Shown piece after piece: positions 24,960-38,328 of a stretch of 64,000 bases of DNA; positions within the stretch are counted from its first letter, which is position 1, and every line of letters starts with the position of its first letter. The notes under the pieces were generated by a model. It was not told the DNA's origin, did not search any database, and saw nothing but the letters and a program-made list of their open reading frames with translations. Where the stretch lies: assembly GCA_003260075.1 (NCBI GenBank), contig QLIY01000014.1:198545-262544 (forward strand). Direction: 5' to 3'. This DNA comes from Phallusia mammillata (lineage: Eukaryota > Chordata > Ascidiacea > Phlebobranchia > Ascidiidae). Position numbers and translations under genes: made by a program.

Positions 24960-27457
24960 GGTAATTTTACAATTGGTATGCTGCTATCTGGCTTTATTAT
25001 AATCAAAGTATAGTTTATTACATCATAAACATAAAGTGTTGCAGAAATTCAAACAGAATAATTTAAATTAATTTACATCCTTTCCCAATTTCTCCAAAGC
25101 AAATGAAAGTAAATTCTTAAAAAAGCTTTCTATTTAATTGGTCTGTGGCCCAATCAAAATGCTTCCATGGCCCACTGGTTGAGAACCACTGCCTTAGACA
25201 ATCATTGATGGATAACCCATGATCTAGTCAACTGAATATTTTTCTTGTCCAGGTGATTCTTAATTGTTCTGTTCTTCCTGCTTTGCACCATCTTCTCTCA
25301 GTAAATAAAGATTCAATAAAGAAAGAAGCTTGCTGGACGCTATCTAATATAACAGCTGGAAATAGGTATTACTATTTAAACTCTCCACATTATTAAGTGA
25401 TTTAGGGAATAAACCATAAAAAACAGCTTTGCAATATTTTTTGTTGATAAATTTTAGTAGTTATACTATAAAACTTAACATCATACATCAGAGTAATACA
25501 TTACAATAAAACAGAACTTAATAGTTAATGGAAAAATCCAATACAAAATAAGCACTAATTTTTATGTTTGTTTCTTTTGCACATTACTGTCATTTCTTTG
25601 TATGTAAGTACATGCATTTGTTTGGTTGTCTTAAACTTGTGTTTCATGTTTTCAGGCAGCAAATTCAACATGCCATTGACTCCAACATTTTTCCAAAGCT
25701 AATTGAAGTTATGCGAACTGCGGATTATAAAACACGAAAAGAGGGTGCTTGGGCGATCACAAATGCAACTTCGGGTGGAACTCCACAGCAAATAAAGTTA
25801 GTCTGTGTTTTTGCAGTTACCAGAGCAAATATGGTTTTTCGAGTATATAACTTTAAAAACTGACTTTTAGACACAGTTTTGCAATATAGGTAGAGACCAT
25901 CATAGTATGCAGGCATATTACAGGCGTGATATCGAATCAGTCGGTCACCAAGCATTCCCATATGGCAAGGCAGTGGCTAGAAAAATCTTGCCTGCGGTGG
26001 GATTCGAACCCACGACAGGAGTCTTTCCGGGACTTGCGCTCTACTAACTTCTTGAATAGTTAAGAGATCTGACTATGATGTTATAAATGTGAGAATATAA
26101 ATGCCAAATGGTGTTCAAGCCTTAACAAATCCATGAAAGGCACCCTACATCGTTAAACTTTGTTTATACAATGACACATAATTATAAGTAAGTGAACAAA
26201 ATGACAATATCAAATGAGTATTTGTATCAAATGTTTAATTGCGATCTTTTGTCTTTTAGATACCTCGTCAGTATACAGTGTATCGACCCCCTGTGTGATT
26301 TGCTTGGAGCCCAAGATGCCAGGATTATTCTTGTGGCTCTAAACGGGCTCGAAAATATTCTAAGGCTTGGAAAATTAGAGATGCAGGATTCTGGAGTTAA
26401 CCAATATGCAATTATGATCGAATCTTGTAGAGGTACAATAGATTCAAATAAGCTGTTAAAAGTATTTATTACCAAGTTTCATACATAGCACCTATCTTAT
26501 TGTTACTAAAACTTTTTTAGTTAAAGCCTTACCACATTACAAATCATTTGTGCCTCAAGTTTTATCTGAATTAGGCAAAGATCCGGATTAACTAAATCCG
26601 TTTAACCAATGTTTACTCTATCTCAAACATTTATACCAGGAAGTATCAAATACTGATTGTTTCCATTTAGGCCTGGACAAAATTGAGAGTCTACAAAGTC
26701 ATGAAAATCAGGAAATTTACCAAAAAACTTTTGATATGATCGATAAATACTTTGGTTCAGAAGATGAGGACCAACAACTTGCACCAGAGGTTTGTTAAAA
26801 TTATTTTTGTTGTTGTTTCTGTTGTTAGCTCAACTGTTCCTATTTGTTATCGTCAAATTTTGGGGGCCAAATTGGTTATGTGCTGTGGTGGGATTCAGCC
26901 GGTTCTATAGAACCGTCTCACGAAATTTTATGAGATGAGCGTACCGGTTAGCATTACTGGTTACTGTCAATGGACTATTTGTAGCAGAACCGGTTGAAAA
27001 TATGACTTTTGTGATGGAACCGGTTGACCAAAAATTTGAATCCCAGCATTGGTTATGTGATAAACTGGATTTGTTTGTACATAATTTTAGATAGGAATTC
27101 TTCTTTACTCGGCTAGCATATTTTCAAAACCAACGAGGTTAGCAGTTCCAAAAGCACGATTTCTGCTCAAATCTGGACTGATTAGTTGGGTCGTTTAAGT
27201 TGCATTTTTATCAGACTTACACTATTTGCTTTCGTTTGCTTATTGCGATAATTTTTTCTGATCTTTTAAAAATATGTTTTTTTTTACCTCTAAACTGGAG
27301 TAATGACTTTAAAATAGAGCTTACAGCTTATCAATCTGCAACCCAGGTTTAATCTCAGCCACAACTATATCAAACTTTTCATTTACAGATGGACGAAAAT
27401 GCCAAACAGTATTCCTTTAAAACAACTGAAACCAATATGACAGAATTCAAGCTCTGA
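19402..27457 (+). CDS. KPNA: Importin subunit alpha, KPNA1/5/6 type
   Basis: Nuclear import adaptor that binds classical nuclear localisation signals through armadillo repeats and importin beta through its N-terminal IBB domain. Thirteen exons join in phase: 19402-19518, 20785-20872, 20971-21072, 21384-21607, 22357-22445, 23411-23510, 23964-24094, 24435-24546, 25253-25365, 25656-25796, 26260-26432, 26671-26789, 27389-27457, giving 525 residues (human KPNA1 and KPNA6 are about 536-538). The IBB core is [16 protein letters not shown]...VFKRRNV. ARM repeats show the Trp/Asn ladder ([54 protein letters not shown]). The acidic stretch [11 protein letters not shown] and the end TEFKL resemble KPNA6. 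Introns carry a MULE-like foldback, several hAT elements and a 63-base G run, but the coding sequence is undamaged. AATAAA lies at 27745-27750. Confidence 0.96.
19597..19956. mobile_element. Mutator-like foldback MITE with 9-bp target duplication
   Basis: Terminal arms GGGCTACTCTAAAATACGCA and its inverse extend inward through a GTTGACGGTTAGGG block, so most of the 360 bp can fold back. The flanks agtgcaaat (19588-19596 and 19957-19965) are a perfect 9-bp duplication, typical of Mutator/MULE insertion. It lies in importin alpha intron 1. CCCTAA-like motifs inside are part of the arms, not telomeric repeats. Confidence 0.88.
20053..20443. mobile_element. hAT-type MITE, TAGTGATGGGATGATA family
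   Basis: Starts TAGTGATGGGATGATA and ends CTTCCTATCACTA, with a perfect 8-bp target duplication gaaagacc (20045-20052 and 20444-20451). It is about 80% alike by eye to the element at 13871 and lies in importin alpha intron 1. Confidence 0.93.
20470..20678. mobile_element. Degraded hAT-like element
   Basis: The right end AACTTTGAGAACCACTG is recognisable. The left end near TCTCAACTGCGGCTCTCAG is only partial, and no clear target duplication is seen. Confidence 0.45.
21717..21995. mobile_element. hAT-type MITE, CAGGGGTTGGCAACC family
   Basis: Ends CAGGGGTTGGCAACC and GGTTGCCGACCCCTA. The flanks atatagca/ctatagca match at 7 of 8 positions. It lies in importin alpha intron 4 and resembles the element at 1224. 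Confidence 0.82.
22679..23119 (-). mobile_element. hAT element remnant with BED zinc-finger exon
   Basis: Ends CAGGGGTGGCCAAACCTGC and TTTGGCCACCTCTG, flanks atatatac/atatgtac (7 of 8). Minus strand 23050-22862 encodes a BED finger with intact CPIC...RHYESKH ligands, better preserved than the copy at 7023-7226. No catalytic domain. Lies in importin alpha intron 5. Confidence 0.82.
24731..25191. mobile_element. hAT-type MITE, CAGTGGTTCTCAACC family, with G run
   Basis: Ends CAGTGGTTCTCAACC and GGTTGAGAACCACTG, perfect 8-bp target duplication ccttagac (24723-24730 and 25192-25199). A 63-base G run (24896-24958) sits inside. Importin alpha intron 8. Confidence 0.93.
25895..26062 (-). repeat. 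tRNA-derived SINE-like repeat
   Basis: On the minus strand AGTAGAGCGCAAGTCC is followed by GTGGGTTCGAATCCCACC, a T-arm and B-box-like stem, but no complete tRNA cloverleaf can be drawn. The tail GTCACCAAGCATTCCCATATGG matches, inverted, the repeat around 15390-15410. Confidence 0.6.
26528..26630. repeat. Pogo/Tigger-like repeat fragment
   Basis: CTTACCACATTACAAATCAT and following bases match 802-890 and, inverted, about 36812-36985. The last copy has CCTCGATTAAAGTTTACTGTA at its end, resembling pogo-type termini. Confidence 0.5.
26881..27048. mobile_element. MITE with TGCTG...TGGGATTCA ends
   Basis: Starts TGCTGTGGTGGGATTCAGCC and ends TTGAATCCCAGCA. The flanks ttggttatg (26872-26880 and 27049-27057) are identical, giving an 8-10 bp target duplication. 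The interior repeats GAACCGGTT. Superfamily uncertain (hAT or Mutator). Importin alpha intron 12. Confidence 0.75.
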
Positions 27458-29400
27458 CGTTTGTCAAACAAGTAACGACCACCGCAATGCAGTAAAGGGC
27501 CACTACAATTTAGTGACGCCCTCTCGCCGAATGACCCTCCCCTGAAGACTATTAGTAAAATCAAAATAGAAACATAAAGCACCATTGGACCACAACAACA
27601 CATTGTTTTTGACAATTAAATTCCTATCTGTTTCTCATGTTAAATATGAAAGTCGAAAGCCTAGTTTCAACCTACATACACATAAAACAGTAAAATTAAT
27701 TTGGTAATTAAAAAAAAATAGATTATGTTGTATTAACTGGCAAAAATAAAGTTAAGCCAATTGTAGCATTTTTTCTACACAATATGCACAAAACCTTTTT
27801 TTAATGTTGGGGTAACTGACCTGTCCACAATGTCATGCTGACATACTTTATACCTGTGCCAAAGCACTGACATGACAATAAGTGTTATTTTTTGGCACAT
27901 GAAAATTATATCAAAAATCATGGTTCCATATATACAACAGATACCCAATAATGGCTTTTTATAGGTATTTACTGTTATATGTTACATGCCACAAAGGTGA
28001 AAAAACGCTTTGTTGGTTGTGCAAACTGTTCAAAAATAGCATTAAAAAACAAATGCAATTTTTATTGTACTTTCAGTGGAAAAAATCGTGTTTACTGGGT
28101 AAATACTGTACTTACAACATTGTAATGTTAGTTATAAAATCATAATAAATATGGTTTTATTTGTTTTACCATTTTCGATTGCTTTGCAGAATTTAAAATG
28201 CTGTTAAAATTCTTTGCTTCATAACAATATCTCTAAAAACACAACAAACAATTTTTCAGACCAACTTATTTTACAAACATCACTATTTTGTTTTTTAGGC
28301 ATTGTGTGACTTTTGTTACACCTGTTTTTGAATTGCTTGTCACATTTAAAATTGTTCTTTTCAATGCGTGGACAGTTAACGCTTGTTTATCTATTTATTC
28401 AATTCGTTTTATGCCGCATGACAACGGCATTACCACTTTTTGTTGCTTGCAAAATGTGCCTGTTTCAGTTAAAAGCTTGCTTTTGCTATTTTAACCCAGA
28501 ACCTATGTATTTCCGGTGATGTTTCACGGTGACCAAATTTCATTAATAAAGATATTTCTTGTACTGCCATTTGTGACAGATGTGTTACAGCTACATTATT
28601 CATTAAGGCAGGTAACAGATAATAGGAAAAACTCATAATAGCATCACTACAGAATAAAAAGTAACATACAAACAGTGGTCAATAAAAACAACTCTTGCCG
28701 AAAATGTTTTTGCGCAATAAAAGGTATTTAGATACTGAAGAACTGAAATTGATGAGTAATTTACAAGCTCTGTCTCCCAATATCTGGTTTGCCATTTTTT
28801 GGTCCTTTTAGATATAAAATGACATGAGAATTTCTGGCCAGTTCTCTTCCACTCATCTATTCATTGCAAGTGAACTTGAATGCTCCTTTGGTCTACGAAA
28901 ATTGCCCAAAGTTAATGATTCAAGAGAACTTTTCCTTCTCTATTCGAAGCAACAAGAGTGAGCACAAACCTTGATTGAAAAAAAATGCTTTTTTAATTTA
29001 GTGTAAAAGCAACAAACTAGAGTGCTGTAGCCCGGCTTTACTTGCCTATTTGGCAAATATATTGTCACCAGCTGCACTGATGAGACCTAGTTGAAACAGT
29101 GTGCACTGCCTGCAGCAATATTCAGTGTGTTTTTGCGTAACAAGGACATGCTAGAAGTGCAGCAACTTTATGTGAATGCAAATTCTTTACAACGTATGAA
29201 ACTTGATCAAAATATATGTAAACTTTCAAATAGAGATGTTGACATATTGGGCTTTAACATTTTTGACTGGTTGTAAACAACATAAGTAATAGGCTGGCCT
29301 ATGTGAGCATGAGCATGCCATTGTTAGTGTACCATGTTTGTCAGGTAAGTATGACAAGTTGCTAGTGAGATGCTATTTTTAAAACATTTGAATCCAACTT
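27458..29400. other. Importin alpha 3' region and gene-free stretch
   Basis: Holds the importin alpha 3' UTR to about 27770. A fragment of repeat family C (inverted) lies at 29060-29100. Open frames at 27951-28519 are low-complexity and hydrophobic, without family signatures; I see no gene. Confidence 0.5.
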
Positions 29401-29401
29401 T

Positions 29402-29641
29402 TTATTTACAACATGTAGTAAAAAATTTCTCACCAAACAAAACAGAAGATACAACAAATCCAAAAACAATTGCAACACTTGCATAAATTGGATTTGGAAA
29501 CATTTGCTTTACTTGCACCATTTCATCGGGAATCAGCGGCAAACCAATAATCCAGAAAGCAAGAGCTCCAAATATAATGCTCACAGTAATTACACTACAA
29601 TGAAAAAATGGTTTCCATCGCGGGAAAACAATTTCTGCCAT
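29402..29641 (-). CDS. Small two-helix membrane protein, unassigned
   Basis: Single-exon frame of 79 residues. Two hydrophobic segments at about residues 14-36 and 51-72 flank a polar loop (PDEMVQVKQMFPNP). The N-terminus MAEIVFPRWKPFF is not a cleavable signal. Length and layout recall small ER subunits such as DPM2 or the V-ATPase e subunit, but residue similarity is too weak to name it. The stop codon overlaps an AATAAA on the minus strand (29401-29406). Its ATG lies 448 bases from that of TMEM50 on the other strand, which supports a real promoter. The pattern of hydrophobic and polar residues argues for coding; there is no homologue I can cite. Confidence 0.55.
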   Translation of the reverse strand: MAEIVFPRWKPFFHCSVITVSIIFGALAFWIIGLPLIPDEMVQVKQMFPNPIYASVAIVFGFVVSSVLFGEKFFTTCCK

Positions 29642-30089
29642 TAGTGTGATATTTTCATCCTTTTAACGAAAAAACATTTGCGTTACTATCTAATATCTAT
29701 ACATATTCATAAATTAAAAGTTAGTGGCAAGGTTTTGACGGCTTCAAGCATGGTATTCATTTGCCAACTATTATTTTAAACGTTTAATAAAAACTATCAA
29801 CAGAAAACAAAACTTAAATTTCCGCCGTTTGTCAAGTGTGACGAAGATCACTGATCCGTAACATCACATGACTGTGTGATTTCTATGGCGAGCTTTAATG
29901 TTTTGTTTTCTTGCTCAAAGCCGTTTTATCTTTTTCTTTTAATAATAATAAAGGTACGAAATACTTAGCTATAGGTGTTAATATTTAGTCTTGTAACTGT
30001 TTTAATGCATAACGTCCTGTCGTTTTTGTTGTTGTATATTTTAGTTGTAGGAGTTTTATTGCTTTCAACTTATTGGAGCAAAGTTAAAA
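29642..30089. promoter_or_regulatory. Divergent promoter region, small membrane protein / TMEM50
   Basis: 448-base gap between the two oppositely oriented start codons. Mostly AT-rich; no repeat or duplication seen. Inferred to hold both promoters. Confidence 0.45.
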
Positions 30090-32050
<1,961 letters not shown>

Positions 32051-32113
32051 TGTGCTTTTTATTATTTAATATGTGCTATATATGTTGTTGTTTTGTTGTT
32101 GGTGTGTCTATAA

Positions 32114-32574
32114 CAGTGCTTGTCAACCTTTTTTGAAACGGTACACCCTTTTAACGTTTACACAAAATTTGTACACCCCAGTAAAAAAATTATTCAACCC
32201 TGTAACACACTGAATCTGTGGTCCTAACAGAAATGATGATGAGCGCAATATCAACAAGCCATAATCCACAATTCACTTTCTACATCTGAAAGAACCACCA
32301 TTAACAACGATTATCAAGTGAAATATTAAATTATGATGTCACAAATAGAGTTTTGTAACTTAAAATCTGTGAACACTTGAGATGCATGTTGTGCCATGTA
32401 TTGTACATTCCAGTCAGTCTGTTCTAAAACTGAAACCTGCCTGTTGTGATACCTGGTCATAGGTATATTATATTTTTTGTCTGGTACACCCCAGTACACC
32501 CCATCAAAGTGGTACACCCTTTAAAAATTATGGTACACCCTGGGGTGTACAATACACCCGGTTGAAAAGCACTG
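32114..32574. mobile_element. hAT-type MITE, CAGTGCTTGTCAACC ends
   Basis: Starts CAGTGCTTGTCAACC and ends GGTTGAAAAGCACTG, with a perfect 8-bp target duplication gtctataa (32106-32113 and 32575-32582). The interior repeats GGTACACCCT. Lies between TMEM50 and TAF12 3' ends. Confidence 0.93.
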
Positions 32575-32881
32575 GTCTATAAGATTACTAAAAAATATTC
32601 ACTGAAAGGCTCTTACTTCAGATAACGTTCGTTTATTCACTACTTTAGAAAAAAATATCCTTGTCCACACATGTGACAGATATTTTTGCTAAAGATTTTT
32701 TTTTCGGCAGTAAAAACACATCTAATACAATTGAACTCAATTTGGCCCTTGATTTTTATGTAATGCTGCTATGTGCTTGATGTAGCAGTAACTTTCAGGT
32801 TTTCAATGAAGCCCAGAATGTAGTACATCTGTACGCACCATGAATAATATTTCAACACAAACTTTGCACATGATTGTTATT

Positions 32882-34808
32882 TCATTTCTTTGTAGCCTTT
32901 CGAATTAGTGCAAGTCTTTGTTTGTGGGCATCAGTGGTCACAGATTTTTTCACAGTTCGAATTTCATCAGAGCTGTAACCAGGGACGGTAATGTTCCAAT
33001 GCTTTTCTACATACAAAATAGAAAGGTTGTTAATAAAACTTCACAAATATTATTTTACACACTGTCCTGACTGTGTTGATTGTATCTATATTAATGCTAT
33101 TCTCTTTTGTGAATTCGCTTCTTATTTTGCTGTCCCAATATACATAGGCTAAAGCTGATTTTCTTTGGTTTAGGTCAGTGGTTCTAAGCCTGTGTTATGC
33201 CTACCATTGGTGGTACACCACAGCTTTTCAGGTGGTATGTGAGTAGCTTTATGCCATACTTGACCCAACTGATCAGCCCTCAGAAATATGCTGGCCTGGT
33301 CAAGAAAGAGAGAACTATCTCTTAGCCCAATTTAAACAGGGTTTAGGTGTTACACAGCGATAGAAAAATTGTCAGGTGGTACACGATCTGTATAAGGTTG
33401 AAAACAACTGGTTTAGGGGACATACCTAAGTGCAGCTTGATATCTTTGGCCTCAAGAGTGTTTGACTTCCGGTGTCTTGCCAGTTCACAGGACGCTGCTA
33501 CAACATTTTCTATAAAATCGTCTGTGATCTGCATAAGCATCTGCAACACAAATTAAAAGGTGTTAATGGGAAAGAAAAATGATTTTTTTAAAATTTAGTT
33601 TAGTGTTACAAATGTCAACACAGTGATATAAACATGTCATGGAGTTACTTACTAAAAAACATTAGACACCAGGGAACAGATCGAAAGACAATAAGTATGA
33701 TAAATTGATGTTGTTCATACAAATCTGGTTAAACACATAACCATAATTTACATAATTTGTTTAAATGCAAAGGAATAATAAATTGAAACCATAGGGAAGT
33801 GAAATGTCTGGTCAATTGTTTTGTGATTACCTTGATTCATCTGTACTAGCAGTTAAGATAAATGATTAATTACCTCTTCTGCATCTTCGTCAAGTTGTTC
33901 TGTTGGATCTACTTCTTTAACAAGCTCGTGTAATCTTTGCTTGTTTAGGATCTAAATTGTACATGAACAATAGATGAATATAGATTTAAAATAGACCTTG
34001 ATTTTTTATTCCTTGTGTAATTTTTCAATGCTTTTAGTGAATGTCACTTTCTATTTAAAACAAAAAAATGAAACACAGTGTTAAAAAATAAAAAATAATA
34101 AATAAATACTTTTGAAGTATTAATTTAAATATAAACCATGATAGAAATAAATGCAAATTGCACCAATTTAATAAAAACCTGTTGAAAATTAAGACTGTAC
34201 CTTTCCGTCATTCTCAGGAACAGATGGGGTTAAAAACTGAGGGACTGCTGGCCGTGGCTTGGTAAGCACCATCTGTTGAACAGGTTTCGGTGGTAGCGAT
34301 GGTTGTGTTATAGTCGTGGTCATCAATTGAGTGGTTGGTTGTTGTAGTTGTGTGGTTGGGCTTGGGGTAGAAAGACTTTGTTGTTGTGGTACGCCCTGTA
34401 TGGAAGCTAACAAAACAAAATGTGTGAAATTGTGTAACTAATTAAATAGTTATTTCTTATTACTGCTACCTATAAAGATTAGTTTGTCTCATATACTTTC
34501 CATCAAAAGACTATGGACCCCCTACAAATAAGGTTGTGTTATAGCCAACTAAAAATTTGTCTGTAGTGTTGTTTTTTCTCGAAACATGTTTGTCAAAAAG
34601 TTTACTTTATAATCACAAAGCTAAAACATGAAAAAATAATATGCAAGGTACCTTGAATTTGTTGAACGAGCTTTTGTTTTAAATTTGTCAATTTCTTTAA
34701 TTCCTCTGCTTGTTGTGCATCATGAGGGCCTGGGCCCAGAAACGATAATTTTGCATCAACACCTTTTAAAGTCTGCTGGAGGGACACAGTGTGTGCAGAA
34801 ACCGACAT
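32882..34808 (-). CDS. TAF12: TAF12, TFIID/SAGA histone-fold subunit
   Basis: Histone-fold subunit of TFIID and SAGA-type complexes that pairs with TAF4 or ADA1. Five in-phase exons: 34808-34652, 34406-34201, 33951-33874, 33540-33426, 33006-32882, giving 226 residues (human 161). The N-terminal half is Gln/Pro/Thr-rich. The histone fold starts near residue 122 with ILNKQRLHELVKEVDPTEQL and continues DDFIENVVAASCELARHRKS and KDIKLHLEKHWNITVPGY. It ends HKQRLALIRKATKK, matching the vertebrate C-terminus. A hAT MITE sits in intron 4, only seven bases beyond the exon 4 donor plus its target duplication. It is head-to-head with ALAD. Confidence 0.95.
33176..33410. mobile_element. hAT-type MITE next to the TAF12 exon 4 donor
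   Basis: Starts CAGTGGTTCTAAGCC and ends GGTTGAAAACAACTG; the flanks gtttaggt/gtttaggg (33168-33175, 33411-33418) match at 7 of 8. The proximal target duplication ends 7 bases from exon 4. Confidence 0.82.
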
Positions 34809-35639
34809 TTCCTAATTTCAAAATCCAATCCTGTTTATAATTTGCCGGACAGCGAATTGAAACTATGCTGCTATATGTTTAGCTTTAACGGCTTGAGCAA
34901 TGTGAGGTGCGACACGAAAAAGGTTTCGTCCTGGCCTTTTTTCTCACAAAGTCTGGGTTTCTTAGCGCGCGTAACGTAAAACTTGTTTTTGTTTTTGTAA
35001 AATTCATTTCTGCAGCGTAAGTACCATAACATTGAACATGGAATACAAACAGTTTGTTTAAAAACGCACCATTTCATTTTTTGCTTTGTTAGGCTGCCTG
35101 TAATCGATTTGGAGACGGGCCACGAAAAAGTCACAACCCCTGTTGTCGATTTGTAAGTGACTGAATAGCTAAGCGAGAGAGATAAAGTAATGATAGCTGG
35201 AATAAAAATGTCAGATCGGAGAATCCACATTCCTATTTAAATCTAGCATGACTTGACATAAAAATTTCGTCGAAATTGGACCGTGTTTGCATACGTTTCA
35301 AAAATTACTTTCTTGCTGGTAAAACCGGTATATAAAGGAGAGCAGTTTGTGGTGCACGTTAAACGTGTTTTAACGCGTATAAGGGGGGGGGGCGTGTTTG
35401 CATACGTTTCAAAAATTACTTTCTTGCTGGTAAAACTGGTATATGAAGGAGAGCAGTTTGTGGTGCACGTTAAACGTGTTTTAACGCGTATAACAGGACC
35501 AATTTATGCCTTTTTTCCGGGCAATTGAGAAGTAGTAACGCGTGCATTGACAGTTTGCATTTTGCGATAAGTGTAGGAGTTAAAGTTTAAACGGTTTTTG
35601 CTGTAGCTTTCGTTCAGTGGTCTGTAAAGTTTGGGAAAA
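34809..35639. promoter_or_regulatory. Divergent intergenic region TAF12 / ALAD
   Basis: Upstream of both genes. About 102 bp (35281-35383) is repeated at 35394-35495 across a G run. The copies differ at several bases (accggtatataa against actggtatatga), like alleles, so the native gap is probably about 110 bases shorter. Confidence 0.55.
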
Positions 35640-37874
<2,235 letters not shown>

Positions 37875-38328
37875 ATGTATCAAATCTTTTTCAATGCTTG
37901 ACATAAATAACTATTCTTGTTTTCTTTTCAAAGAGTGAATCACCTTAAGTTGCAAAATGTGATGAGCTATCTATGCAGCATCATAATTTATTTGTTATCG
38001 TCACAGTTGTCTTTCTCTTGTGTATGTTGCGTCACAGAATAATGCAGTTTTTTGAAAGATGTTTACTTTACTGTCGTTGTGTTGGTTGGAGAATGAAACC
38101 GAGTAAAAGTCTATCAACCAATCAACCAGAATACCAATTTTTGCACAGTCATCTACATTTTGGCGAAAAGACCTGGCGAATTTTTGAAACCTATTGTCAT
38201 TCTGTTTAGTTTTATTGGAAAAAGTTGAAATACAACCAAAGCACATAAAAGACGAACTGTGGTTTATGATCGTGGAGTGCAAAAAAGGAACAATGATTTT
38301 TCACATAAATATTTGTAAAAAATGTAAT

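Noticed and set aside
25985-26060. tRNA gene on the minus strand
   Set aside because: The T-arm is good, but no acceptor stem or standard anticodon arm can be drawn, and the flank matches a dispersed repeat, so it is SINE-like.
27951-28519. Hydrophobic open frames as a membrane protein gene
   Set aside because: Overlapping frames of similar length, biased composition from T-rich DNA, no splice partners or motifs.
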